From Granulicella mallensis MP5ACTX8 (lineage in GTDB: Bacteria; Acidobacteriota; Terriglobia; Terriglobales; Acidobacteriaceae), in contig NC_016631.1 in assembly GCF_000178955.2 (NCBI RefSeq), positions 3,162,001 through 3,226,000 of the forward strand: a DNA stretch of 64,000 bases, written 5' to 3'. Within the stretch, counting starts at the first letter, position 1. Each line of letters opens with the position of its first letter. Both the position numbers and the translations under genes were made by a program. This document shows positions 18,305 through 26,617 of the stretch, piece after piece. The notes beneath the pieces are model-generated. The model saw nothing but the letters and a program-made list of their open reading frames with translations. It was not told the origin of the DNA and made no database searches.

Positions 18305-19393
18305 ATGAAAAGCCCTATACGACTTCCCTTCCGTGCACATGGCCCGTTCCTCTGTAGATATGCCGCGCTGGCAACTCTCGGCCTGGCAGTAACACCGGCG
18401 CTCCTTGCGGCGCCTCTGCGCTCTCCGTGGGATGGAAAGCCGGTTGCTGTGACTAATTCGGCCTACCCTTGCCCGGCTCTTCCTCATCTCACACCTGATC
18501 TTGTCACCGATGGCTTTTACAGGCTGGACGATCCGACGCACTCCATCATCGATCCCGTGCGGCAGGAGGCCTATCGCAAGTCGAGCGGCAAGGTGAAAGA
18601 GGTTGGAATGGCCATCGTCAAGGCAGCCGACGACTACCGCACCTCCGGCTCGCGTCAGGCGGCACAGTGCGCCACCAGTCGAATCGTCACCATGGCACAG
18701 GACGGATCCCTCAGCGGCAAGATGTCTTCGAGCCAGGCCTACTATGTGCAAGGTTGGGTCGTGGGCGCCATTGCCATCGCTTATCTCAAAGTTCGTGAAA
18801 CCGGAGACGCCACCCCAGAGCAGAACGCAGTCATTGCCAAATGGCTGCATCGCGTCGGAGGAGAGACCAGAGACTGGTATGACGGACATACGAAAAAAGA
18901 TGGCGGCAAGGGAAATAATCACTTGTATTGGGCAGGGGTCGAGCTGGCGGCAATCGGTGTAGCCGCCGACAACCAGAGCGATTTCAACTGGGCCATGTCG
19001 ACCTACGACAACGGGGTCGATCAGATACGGCCTGACGGAACGCTTCCCCTGGAGATGGCTCGGGGCAGCAAGGCGCTGCACTACCATCTTTATGCACTGG
19101 CACCGCTCGTCCTGCTGGCGGAGTTCGGAGAGGCCAATCATCTCGATCTCTATGCCCATGCGAAGGGTGCGATTCATCGGCTGGCAGACGTCTCCGTAGC
19201 GGGGCTTCATGATCCTGCACTCTTTGAGAAGGCTACGGGAATCAAGCAGGAGGTCCCCACAGTTGTCACGGGAGACCAGATCGGATGGGCACCTCCTTAT
19301 GCTCGGCGCTTTCCGAATGCGGAGCTGACACGGCTGATTCAGGCGGCGCCTAGTTTGAGTGTCTATTATCTGGGCGGGCTTCCGCCAGCGTAG
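18305..19393 (+). CDS. algL: Alginate-lyase-like (PL5) periplasmic protein
   Basis: A 362-residue exported protein (hydrophobic leader, cleavage near ALLAAP). It follows the poly(beta-D-mannuronate) lyase AlgL pattern: an alpha/alpha barrel with the catalytic GNNH at about residues 203-206 and WAGVELAAIGVAADN. Then come DYNGV-like YDNGVDQIRPDGTLPLEMARGSKAL and HYHLYALAPLVLLAEF. PL5 enzymes cleave mannuronate polymers by beta-elimination in the periplasm. No other alginate-synthesis gene is in the window, so a catabolic or polysaccharide-turnover role beside the upstream TonB receptor is more likely than an alginate export role. The gene symbol reflects family membership; substrate specificity is not proven. 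Confidence 0.8.
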   Translation: MKSPIRLPFRAHGPFLCRYAALATLGLAVTPALLAAPLRSPWDGKPVAVTNSAYPCPALPHLTPDLVTDGFYRLDDPTHSIIDPVRQEAYRKSSGKVKEVGMAIVKAADDYRTSGSRQAAQCATSRIVTMAQDGSLSGKMSSSQAYYVQGWVVGAIAIAYLKVRETGDATPEQNAVIAKWLHRVGGETRDWYDGHTKKDGGKGNNHLYWAGVELAAIGVAADNQSDFNWAMSTYDNGVDQIRPDGTLPLEMARGSKALHYHLYALAPLVLLAEFGEANHLDLYAHAKGAIHRLADVSVAGLHDPALFEKATGIKQEVPTVVTGDQIGWAPPYARRFPNAELTRLIQAAPSLSVYYLGGLPPA

Positions 19394-19712
19394 AGAGGGA
19401 TGGTCGGGAAGAAGCGCGATCGTGTATCAGCTCTTGCAAAGATATGGAGAGAAATAGATATCTTTTGCTTTTCTGGTTGTCATTCCGAGCACAGCGAGTG
19501 AACCTGCTGTCTCCCGTTTTTCGCTCGTGCCATAACAAGCGTTATGCGCTAACGAAAGCCGTTCGTTCTCGGTCTTGCCTCTACTTTTATGTAATGCAAC
19601 CAAAGAGCGGGAGACAGCAGGTTCACTCGCTGCGCTCGGAATGACAACCAGAAAAACAAAGGCAAAAACAGAAGCAACTGACCCTACATGATTTCGGGAA
19701 TGGTTTCGCGTA
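19394..19712. repeat. Intergenic long inverted repeat (dispersed element, copy 1)
   Basis: Left arm about 19469-19516 and right arm about 19608-19655 are near-perfect inverted copies of about 48 bases, with one mismatch (GAGCACAGC versus GAGCGCAGC), separated by about 90 bases. The core reads CATTCCGAGC...AACCTGCTGTCTCCCG. A closely related pair occurs at 39831-40040, and half-copies at 21410 and 30349. It fills the gap between convergent genes and could fold into a terminator or act as a REP-like element. No gene was found here. Confidence 0.75.
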
Positions 19713-21353
19713 TCAACGACTACTTAGCATTGGCTTCGTATCGCTCCCCGTGGCGTCTGTCGAAGAAGCCGTCCATAACTGCTTGCTGTGAACACCAGGA
19801 GGCAGTTGCCGATCGAAGTCCAGAAGGTTGCGGGCCAGGGTTGGAGCTTCAGAGGGGTCGACGGCGTAAAACGTCACTGTGTCGCCTCCCAGGACCGAGT
19901 GCCCCTTGAGGTCTGTGACTTGCCAGTCTTCAACAGGCACCCAGCGAGCAGGGATCTTATCGGTAAACCAGGAGCGATACAGGACCGCAATCTGGACATG
20001 GCCGGCCGTGGTGAGCCGATCGATCGCATCGCGGTCGAAGGTACCGTGAACGCGCAGACGTTCTACATCGACAGAGCCCAATCCCCACAGATCGAGGCAA
20101 CGTATGTCGTCGAAATAGTTGGGCGCACCGATGTCATTCAACGCGACCCCTTGTCCCTCATAGTGCTGTCCCAGGAAAGCTGCCACTTGATACTGTTGCG
20201 CGTATACGCCGTACGTCTGCTCGGGAATGATCGAGAAGACGATGGCAGCGCGCGCGCCAAGCCCCAGCACGGTCAACACCAATAGAACTTTGGCCACGCC
20301 TTGCGCTTCCCGAGAGAAGGCGTGATCCGTGCCTGAAGACATCAAGGCCGAGACACCGGCAAAGATCACAACGATGCCGGCCCCGATCAGGTAGGCCTCG
20401 TACCGGAAGAATCCCCCAAATTGAGCGAACTGGGCATGCAGGAGAAAGACACCCAGAAGAATCAGCAGCCAATGCTTAAGCCGGCTATGCTGATGGGGAA
20501 AACGCTTCTGCAAGTAGATGAGAAGGACACAGCAGAGGAGAAAGACAAGGGTCACCCCGGAGATCAAAGCATGCCTGCCGAGCAGGTTGTGCAGCCACGT
20601 CAAAGGAGAGAATTTGCTGGCTCCAGCGGTCTTGATCAAGAGCGGGGACGGCAGAAAGGTCGAGCCCTGAGAGAGCCCATAGAGCCCAAACGCGATCACC
20701 AAAAGCAGGGCCGAAGAACCAGCGGCAAGAGCAAGCTTCCACCTGGACTTTGCAGCCAGCAGTCCACAGACAAGCAGCACCGCAAAGAGCCCCTCGTAGC
20801 GCGCTCCGGTAACGAGAAACGAGGCGAGGACCAGAAGAACTGCTGCCCCCCGGACAGGCTTCGGACGCGTCGCAGCCTCGTAACTGCCCAGCAAAAGCAG
20901 AAAGGACAAGAGGTGGAAGAGGTGTTCCATCCCCAGAAAGGTCATTCCGACCAAGGGGACGCTGCACACCAAAATCAGAAGGAAAAGCGCCTCAAGCGCG
21001 GGCGTTAGGTGCATCCCTGCATATCTCAACAGGCGATAACTAAACCAGAGGATGAAGAGAGAGCATGCAATATTGAGGACGAACGGAACCCAGACGTGGA
21101 CACCGACGACGAGAAACGTAAGCGCAATCAGGAACGGCCACAGGATGGAAGAACAGGGGAAGCTGCTGTGGTAACGGGTGATCCCGTACACTCCGTGCAA
21201 AGCCAAGTTCTTGGCAACGGCGGCGTGGATGTACGTATCGTCAAGCGGGTAAAGCTGGTGGCCGTGGGTTCTGCCGAGGACGATCACGAGCAGAACGCCT
21301 AAGGCTACAAAGTATGCCGCTGTAGCAAACCAAAGTGGCCAAGCCTTTTTCAT
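19713..21353 (-). CDS. GT-C fold membrane glycosyltransferase
   Basis: A 546-residue polytopic protein with about 11 hydrophobic segments. The first periplasmic loop contains YPLDDTYIHAAVAKNLALHG, the DD metal/donor motif of GT-C enzymes such as ArnT, Pmt and arabinofuranosyltransferases, and the C-terminus has a soluble periplasmic domain of about 130 residues. It should transfer a sugar from a polyprenyl-phosphate donor onto an exported acceptor. The GtrB-like enzyme at 1479-2432 could supply such a donor, but no link is shown. It ends inside the repeat-rich gap after the lyase gene. The acceptor is unknown. Confidence 0.75.
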   Translation of the reverse strand: MKKAWPLWFATAAYFVALGVLLVIVLGRTHGHQLYPLDDTYIHAAVAKNLALHGVYGITRYHSSFPCSSILWPFLIALTFLVVGVHVWVPFVLNIACSLFILWFSYRLLRYAGMHLTPALEALFLLILVCSVPLVGMTFLGMEHLFHLLSFLLLLGSYEAATRPKPVRGAAVLLVLASFLVTGARYEGLFAVLLVCGLLAAKSRWKLALAAGSSALLLVIAFGLYGLSQGSTFLPSPLLIKTAGASKFSPLTWLHNLLGRHALISGVTLVFLLCCVLLIYLQKRFPHQHSRLKHWLLILLGVFLLHAQFAQFGGFFRYEAYLIGAGIVVIFAGVSALMSSGTDHAFSREAQGVAKVLLVLTVLGLGARAAIVFSIIPEQTYGVYAQQYQVAAFLGQHYEGQGVALNDIGAPNYFDDIRCLDLWGLGSVDVERLRVHGTFDRDAIDRLTTAGHVQIAVLYRSWFTDKIPARWVPVEDWQVTDLKGHSVLGGDTVTFYAVDPSEAPTLARNLLDFDRQLPPGVHSKQLWTASSTDATGSDTKPMLSSR

Positions 21354-21409
21354 TCAGCGACTATCTTACAGGTTTGCTTGATTGGGGCAGGAGGCCTCTG
21401 GGGAGATTC

Positions 21410-21460
21410 GGAAGCAGATTCCCTCCGGGAATGACAACAAGAAAAGCAAGGGCAAAGGCC
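21410..21460. repeat. Half-copy of dispersed inverted-repeat element
   Basis: GGAAGCAGATTCCCTCCGGG followed by AATGACAACAAGAAAAGCAA matches 30349-30390 almost base for base, and shares its GGAATGACAA..AGAAA core with the full elements at 19469 and 39831. It lies between the GT-C gene start and the stop of the next gene. Confidence 0.65.
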
Positions 21461-21467
21461 TTCACCC

Positions 21468-24206
21468 TTACTTCGGCTGAGTTGAAGTGTCGGTTGAAGG
21501 CTGCGCGGGTGTGGGAGACGGTGTCGCCGCTGGTGTCGTCGCTGGCGCAGGCGCTGGAGACGGTGTTGCCGCTGGCGCTGCTGATGTCGCCGGAGGAGTA
21601 GATGGGTTCGGTGAGGTAGGGGCAGCGGGTGTTGCTGGTGCAGCGTTCTGAGTTGATGGTGCAGCACCCTGCGCTGCCGGCGTGGCATCCGGTGTCGAGG
21701 TTGGAGCTTGTGCAGTCGTCGCAGGCGCTGGCGTGGACTTCTCAATCGGCGTAGGTAGAGTTACCGTGGCCACGACGTTGGGATCGTCGCGGAGCTTGAG
21801 GTAGAGCGTAGCTCCATCCAGCGGTGTGGGCACGGTGAAGGTGCTCGCGGCAAAGCCGGTGGGCACCTCGGCTGGCTTGGCAAAGTCCTTGGACGCCCCG
21901 AAGGTTTGCACCAGGAAGAACTGGTTGCCGTCAACCGTGCAGGTAGGAGCGTCTGCGTTGGTGCAGTGGATCGCAGTGATCTGCGGCGTACGGACGAGAG
22001 TGCCGAGCGGTGTCCAGTCCCCCGGGGTCTGATCTTCCGCGACAGGACGCATCTGCAGATTGCCAAAGGCCGACTGACCGAAGGCCTTCAAAGGATCGAG
22101 CGTGGCAATGGCGGTGTGATCATCCTGCAGCACAAGGTTGTTGGCCGCAAAGGAGAGGCTGGTGTGGACGGAGCCGTCGGCGGTGGCGACTTCGATGGTC
22201 TGCGTGCGGGGAAAAACATCTTTGGTCTGCACGACGAAGGTGAGTTTACCGTTGAGCGGAATGTCGTTCTTCGTGCCCAGGGTGACGGGGATAGAGCCGT
22301 CCTGCTGCGCGGGTGTGGCGTCGAACGAGAGCAGTTTCAGGCCTGGCCGTGCAGCTTCGGTAGAGACCTTGATCTTCATGGTGCGGCCGTCTTTGAGCTT
22401 GGCGGTTGCGTCAGCACCATTTTCAGGCGAGACACCTGCCCCGGAGTGAAGATGCAGGTTCTTGTCGTCGTTGCCAGTCCCGGCAGGAGTAAAGGCTTGA
22501 CCGGCGATCTGCACGGAGACGACATCCTGAAGCCCCTGGCCGGTGAGTACAGCTTCATTGTCCCCCGCGTGAACCTTCAGGCCATCGAGATGGATGTCAC
22601 CGGTATAGGCAGTAAGTGGAACCTTGTCCTGATTGGCATCGCCGTACTGCTGAATGGCAAGCGAGTAGCCACCAGGCTGAACCTTCTTGAGCGAAGCATC
22701 CAGGTCGAGCGAGTCCTTGGCGACTTTACCCCCATCGCTTGCCGTCGGTTTGAAGGTGACGTCGATGTCTTTATCCTTGCTGGTCGTAAGAGCGATGTGC
22801 TGAACGCAGGCGGTGCCATCGCCCTTGAGCGTGAGATGGTTATCCTGTCCGGCAATGAGTTGGGTGTCGCCAACGATCTTCCAGTCTTTGCCGTCGACCT
22901 GCTGAAGAGTGAGGGTGGGACCTTCGAAGGGATCGAAGCCCCAGTAGCCGCGAACAGTACCGGTAATAGTGAGGTCAGTGCTGGAACCGATCTTCACGTC
23001 GGACTTTGCAGGAGGCGCGCTGGCGCTCTCATCGATGAGGGGCTTGCGCTGCTCCTCTTTCGTGGCGATAAGACCGCCTTCAAAGGCATCGGGCGTCAAG
23101 GGAATATCGCTGGGAGCGCCGGTCCGGTTGAGGTGGAGGATGAGATCGTGCGCGAAGCCGGTAGAGAAGACGAGCGGCGCTCCTTCGAGTTGCAGAGCCA
23201 TCTTCGGTTGCAGGAGACAAGCGACCTCGTCGGCGTCGTGGGGGTGCAGAGGCGGCAGCTTGGCCGACTGAATGGCCGGTAAACCGATCACGATGACCGT
23301 TTTGGGATTGTTGAACGAGGGCGGAGCGTTGAGTTTCAGGTTGAGCGTAGAACCCTGCGGAAAGCTAATTCCGGGAATGTATTGATACTGGGCCGTACGC
23401 AGCAGGCTAACAAGGTGGACGAGATCCACAACAGCGCCGACATAGGCTGAATAAAGTCCAGCTGCGGCCATCGGTGTGGCGGAAGCCGCATTGATAAAGT
23501 CGGAAGAGGCTCCGGTGGTAAGAGCATCAGCAACACTCTGGCCATGCCCATCGTCGAGGAGGACGGGCGCACTGGACTGGGTGAGGCAATTTACCTGCTG
23601 GTCTACAGGCTGTTTGAAGCAGTCGGCATTCGGCTTAAGAGCAAGCGTGGCAGCCAGCTTGGCGGAGTGGTCCTGAATGGCCTTCTGATCGTTTTGTGGA
23701 ATCGTCTTCATCGCCGCGAGATAGCGCTCGATGCGCTGCTGCTCGAAGGAGGCTTGATTCAGGTCGGCATCGGCGCGGATGAACAGCCCCGGCCGGCCTT
23801 TGACCGCGGAGCGAAGAGTTTTAAAGTCGCCGCCGGTTTCAGGAGCGACAAACATCACAGCCTGCTCGGCCTCCTTGGGCACCGTGATCGTCGTGCCTTC
23901 GATCGTCTTCTTGTCCCATGTGTCGATCTCGGTAAACCAGTTGTCAGGCGGCTCGTTGGTGGTGCCGCGCAGGAAGGCGACGATGATCAACAGGTGGTTG
24001 GATTGGCTATGGGGAAGGTCAGCCTTGATCCAGATCTTGTCGCCTGGCTGCAGGTTCGGAACCTGCGCGATAGGAAGCGTGGCAGTGCCACGAGTGACGC
24101 GGACATCGATCTTGGGACCGACGAGATCGAAGCGTGCGTTATCGGCACGGAGGGTCACTGTGATGGCAGCGGCGAAAAGACAGGCGGCAACGCGCGAGAG
24201 TTTCAT
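21468..24206 (-). CDS. Large exported protein with Ig-like/IPT-like body and Pro/Ala/Thr-rich tail
   Basis: A 912-residue protein with a signal peptide (MKLSRVAACLFAAAITVTLRA). Residues about 20-300 form an unrecognised domain with two isolated Cys pairs. The body has beta-rich segments, including QGLQDVVSVQIAGQAFTP, which resembles an IPT/TIG Ig fold, and DGRTMKIKVST. The last 85 residues are a low-complexity Pro/Ala/Thr/Ser tail. Such tails often span the envelope or cell wall. I do not recognise the family; it may be specific to Acidobacteriota. There is no operon partner: the pqq genes lie divergently upstream. Function is unknown. Confidence 0.6.
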   Translation of the reverse strand: MKLSRVAACLFAAAITVTLRADNARFDLVGPKIDVRVTRGTATLPIAQVPNLQPGDKIWIKADLPHSQSNHLLIIVAFLRGTTNEPPDNWFTEIDTWDKKTIEGTTITVPKEAEQAVMFVAPETGGDFKTLRSAVKGRPGLFIRADADLNQASFEQQRIERYLAAMKTIPQNDQKAIQDHSAKLAATLALKPNADCFKQPVDQQVNCLTQSSAPVLLDDGHGQSVADALTTGASSDFINAASATPMAAAGLYSAYVGAVVDLVHLVSLLRTAQYQYIPGISFPQGSTLNLKLNAPPSFNNPKTVIVIGLPAIQSAKLPPLHPHDADEVACLLQPKMALQLEGAPLVFSTGFAHDLILHLNRTGAPSDIPLTPDAFEGGLIATKEEQRKPLIDESASAPPAKSDVKIGSSTDLTITGTVRGYWGFDPFEGPTLTLQQVDGKDWKIVGDTQLIAGQDNHLTLKGDGTACVQHIALTTSKDKDIDVTFKPTASDGGKVAKDSLDLDASLKKVQPGGYSLAIQQYGDANQDKVPLTAYTGDIHLDGLKVHAGDNEAVLTGQGLQDVVSVQIAGQAFTPAGTGNDDKNLHLHSGAGVSPENGADATAKLKDGRTMKIKVSTEAARPGLKLLSFDATPAQQDGSIPVTLGTKNDIPLNGKLTFVVQTKDVFPRTQTIEVATADGSVHTSLSFAANNLVLQDDHTAIATLDPLKAFGQSAFGNLQMRPVAEDQTPGDWTPLGTLVRTPQITAIHCTNADAPTCTVDGNQFFLVQTFGASKDFAKPAEVPTGFAASTFTVPTPLDGATLYLKLRDDPNVVATVTLPTPIEKSTPAPATTAQAPTSTPDATPAAQGAAPSTQNAAPATPAAPTSPNPSTPPATSAAPAATPSPAPAPATTPAATPSPTPAQPSTDTSTQPK

Positions 24207-24404
24207 CTGGATTGCTTAGACGCTCAGGGGTCGGGGGTGGTTGTGATCCGTCTGCCGAATCGAAAAGATTGTTGGTGGGTGTGCCCGTTCATCCGCTGAA
24301 GAATGAGGATGTTGCGAAGAGTGTGAAGGCAAACGCATTAACGGTCAGGGGAGGCGGAGCAGGGACTGTCAGAGGGCGGGCCTTAGATAGTGCCTGACGA
24401 ATCG

Positions 24405-24445
24405 GCGATAGTGGTTTAGGGCGAAACCATTATCGCTTTTGTTTT
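24405..24445 (+). terminator. Strong intrinsic terminator with no obvious upstream gene
   Basis: GCGATAGTGGTTT (24405-24417), loop AGGGCG, then AAACCATTATCGC (24424-24436) form a 13-bp stem with one G-T pair. TTTTGTTTT (24437-24445) follows directly. This is a classic rho-independent terminator on the plus strand, upstream of the pqqA promoter. Confidence 0.8.
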
Positions 24446-24505
24446 ATGTCTCTCCCCACAGAATCGTCAGACATCACCTTGCCCCTTCGGGGCACAGTTG
24501 AGTAT

Positions 24506-24535
24506 CGATTTTTGAGCGAATGAGCACGCTATAAT
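24506..24535 (+). promoter_or_regulatory. Candidate pqqA promoter
   Basis: A perfect TATAAT at 24530-24535, with only weak T-rich sequence at the -35 position (24506-24513). Transcription would start about 57 bases before the pqqA ATG. The upstream terminator insulates it from other transcripts. Confidence 0.5.
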
Positions 24536-24598
24536 TACCTCGGAAAGGCGAGCAGACGAGCGCTTGTATTTCCTCAAGGATTTTTCAAGGAGATCTAA

Positions 24599-24685
24599 AT
24601 GGAAATGAAGGCCTGGACCCGTCCTGATTTTGTAGAAGTCAACCTTGGCTGTGAGATCAACTGCTACGCCCCTGCGGAAATCTAA
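24599..24685 (+). CDS. pqqA: PQQ precursor peptide PqqA
   Basis: A 28-residue peptide beginning MEMKAWTRPDF, with GCEINCYAP near the C-terminus. It contains the conserved E-x3-Y pair (Glu19, Tyr23) that the radical SAM enzyme PqqE, with PqqD, cross-links to make pyrroloquinoline quinone. A strong ribosome binding site (AAGGAG, 24587-24592) precedes the ATG, and pqqB starts three bases after its stop. The N-terminal KxWxxP motif is also typical of the family. Cys residues at 18 and 22 directly precede the two cross-linked residues, which is notable. Assignment is firm from sequence plus operon context. Confidence 0.95.
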   Translation: MEMKAWTRPDFVEVNLGCEINCYAPAEI

Positions 24686-24688
24686 ATC

Positions 24689-25594
24689 TTGTTGAACTTT
24701 AAACTGCTGGGGACCGCCGCAGGCGGCGGTATTCCCCAGTGGAACTGCGCCTGCAAGCTGTGCGATCTGTGCCGCAAATCTCCTGAGATTGTCCAACCCC
24801 GCATGCAGCTTCAAGCCTCTTTCTCTGCCGATGCGGAGAACTGGTTTCTGATCAATGCTTCGCCTGATCTAAGAATGCAGATCGAAGCGCATCCTGAGTT
24901 GCAGCCGAGTTCCCGGCTGGGCAAACGCAATACCCCCATTCGAGGCATCATCCTGACCAGCGCTGATCTAGATCAGGTGCTGGGTGTGCTTCTGCTGCGC
25001 GAGTTCCAGCCCCTCACCCTCTATGCGACAGCCCTGGTGCGCCAGGTGCTGGAGGCAAACAGCTTCTTCCGCATGCTGCAGCGCGTTCCCGATCAACTGA
25101 CCTGGGTAGAGATATCGCCACAGAAGAGCTTCACGCTCGGCGGAGGAATTACCTGCACGCCGATCCCTTTCCAGGGCGGGCTTCCTTACTATGCCCGCGA
25201 GACTCACAAGGAGCAACCAGGACAGACGACGCTTGGCCTTCTCATCGAGTCCGGTGGCCAGCGCCTAGCCTATACTCCCTCTGTGCCCGAGGTGACGGAC
25301 GAGTTGCGAGCCCTCTATGACTCCTGCGACGCGATCCTGGTGGACGGCACGTTCTGGAGCGACGAGGAGCTTAGCAGCACACACGCTGGAACCCCGCTCG
25401 CACGCTCCATAGGACACGTACCCATGAGCGGTGACGACGGCACTCTCAGGCTGCTGGCCGGGACCTCTGCACGGCAAAAGGTTTACGTACATATCAACAA
25501 CACCAATCCGGTGCTCGATCCTCGCAGCGCTGAATATAAGCTGGTAGTGGATGCCGGATGGCAGATAGGACACGACGGATGGCAGTGGAATTAG
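24689..25594 (+). CDS. pqqB: PqqB, metallo-beta-lactamase-fold PQQ biosynthesis protein
   Basis: A 301-residue protein starting LNFKLLGTAAGGGIPQWNC from a TTG (24689) three bases after pqqA. The GSAAGGG.PQWNC opening and the zinc-binding Cys cluster (CACKLCDLC) are diagnostic of PqqB, as are INASPDLRMQI and the C-terminal HINNTNPVLD. PqqB acts late in the pathway, hydroxylating or oxidising the excised tyrosine-glutamate product. Length is normal. A TTG start is unusual; translation is probably coupled to pqqA. The 3' end overlaps pqqC. Confidence 0.92.
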   Translation: MLNFKLLGTAAGGGIPQWNCACKLCDLCRKSPEIVQPRMQLQASFSADAENWFLINASPDLRMQIEAHPELQPSSRLGKRNTPIRGIILTSADLDQVLGVLLLREFQPLTLYATALVRQVLEANSFFRMLQRVPDQLTWVEISPQKSFTLGGGITCTPIPFQGGLPYYARETHKEQPGQTTLGLLIESGGQRLAYTPSVPEVTDELRALYDSCDAILVDGTFWSDEELSSTHAGTPLARSIGHVPMSGDDGTLRLLAGTSARQKVYVHINNTNPVLDPRSAEYKLVVDAGWQIGHDGWQWN

Positions 25595-26343
25595 CCGCTT
25601 CAGGCACGATCGGAGACGATGCCCTTCTCTCGAAAGACGAGCTGCATGCTCGTCTTCGCGCAGTGGGAGAGAGACGCTATCACCACCTGCACCCTTTTCA
25701 TCAGCGCATGCACGCCGGGGAGTTAACTCGCGGCCAACTGCAGGCCTGGACGCTGAATCGCTATTACTACCAGAGCCGCATTCCGATCAAAGACTCGCTC
25801 GTGCTGGCCAAGAGCGATGACCCTGCCTTTCGACGGGTCTGGCGAAAGCGCATTCTCGATCACGACGGAGACCAGGACGGCTACGGCGGCATCGAGAAGT
25901 GGCTTCAACTCGCCGAGGCCTCCGGGCTCTCGCGCGAAGAGGTGATTCCCTGCACTGGCGTGCTGCCCGGAGTCGTCTATGCGGTGGATGCCTATCTGGC
26001 GCTGGTGCGAGACAGCTCGCTGCTCATCGCCGTCGCCTCTTCGTTGACGGAGCTATTCTCGCGCGATCTTATCTCGCTTCGCATGGATCAGCTTCGCCTG
26101 CACTATCCCTATCTTTCGAGCGGCCTGAGCTACTTCGAGGGCAGGCTTACGCAGGCTCCCGAGGACGCGGCGTTCGCGCTGGACTACGTCTCCACCCACG
26201 CGCAGACACGGCGCGAACAGGAGCAGGTGATCCAGGCGCTGGAACGAAAGTGCGCCATCCTCTGGGCGCAGCTCGATGCGATCGACTACGCCTATGTTCA
26301 GCCCGGCAACATACCGCCCGGGTGCTTCGTCCCACAGGTTTGA
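25579..26343 (+). CDS. pqqC: PqqC, pyrroloquinoline-quinone synthase
   Basis: A 254-residue cofactor-free oxidase that catalyses the final ring closure and eight-electron oxidation to PQQ. Family motifs include RYHHLHPFHQRMHAGEL, NRYYYQSRIPIKDSL, RRVWRKRILDHDG and YPYLSSGLSYF, and the length is normal for the family. The ATG at 25579 is preferred because it overlaps pqqB by 16 bases and has AGGA upstream; an in-frame ATG at 25558 would add seven residues. The end is eleven bases before pqqD. Confidence 0.93.
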   Translation: MAVELAASGTIGDDALLSKDELHARLRAVGERRYHHLHPFHQRMHAGELTRGQLQAWTLNRYYYQSRIPIKDSLVLAKSDDPAFRRVWRKRILDHDGDQDGYGGIEKWLQLAEASGLSREEVIPCTGVLPGVVYAVDAYLALVRDSSLLIAVASSLTELFSRDLISLRMDQLRLHYPYLSSGLSYFEGRLTQAPEDAAFALDYVSTHAQTRREQEQVIQALERKCAILWAQLDAIDYAYVQPGNIPPGCFVPQV

Positions 26344-26353
26344 AGAGGCTGCC

Positions 26354-26614
26354 ATGCAATTGAACGACACTCCGAGACTTGCCCCCGGCTGCCGACTGCA
26401 TCCGACCGAATCGGTTCTGCTGATACCGGAAGGGGCGTTGAATCTGCACGGGCCGGCTCGTGAGATTCTGCAACAACTGGACGGAAAGCGAACAGTCGAA
26501 GACGTTGTGCAGGAGCTACTGAAGCAGTACGCCGGGGCGCCTGCGGATGACATCCGGAAAGACGTGGTCGACCTGCTGGAACGCATGCAGGGACACGGCG
26601 TCGTGCGCGCATAA
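26354..26614 (+). CDS. pqqD: PqqD peptide chaperone
   Basis: An 86-residue RiPP recognition element (winged-helix fold) that delivers PqqA to PqqE. It carries PRLAPGCRLH, VLLIPEGALNLHGPAREIL and the DGKRTVEDVV segment of the family. The ATG at 26354 follows GAAGAGG. The stop is three bases before pqqE, so the two are coupled. Confidence 0.93.
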   Translation: MQLNDTPRLAPGCRLHPTESVLLIPEGALNLHGPAREILQQLDGKRTVEDVVQELLKQYAGAPADDIRKDVVDLLERMQGHGVVRA

Positions 26615-26617
26615 ATC

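Larger units (their letters stand above)
24207..24598. other. Divergent intergenic region before pqqA
   Basis: A 390-base gap between the exported-protein gene and pqqA. It holds a strong plus-strand terminator (24405-24445), a small GC-rich hairpin GCCCC-TTC-GGGGC (24481-24493) and a perfect -10 element (24530-24535). The terminator has no upstream plus-strand gene, so a short untranslated transcript may exist at about 24210-24440. Confidence 0.45.
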
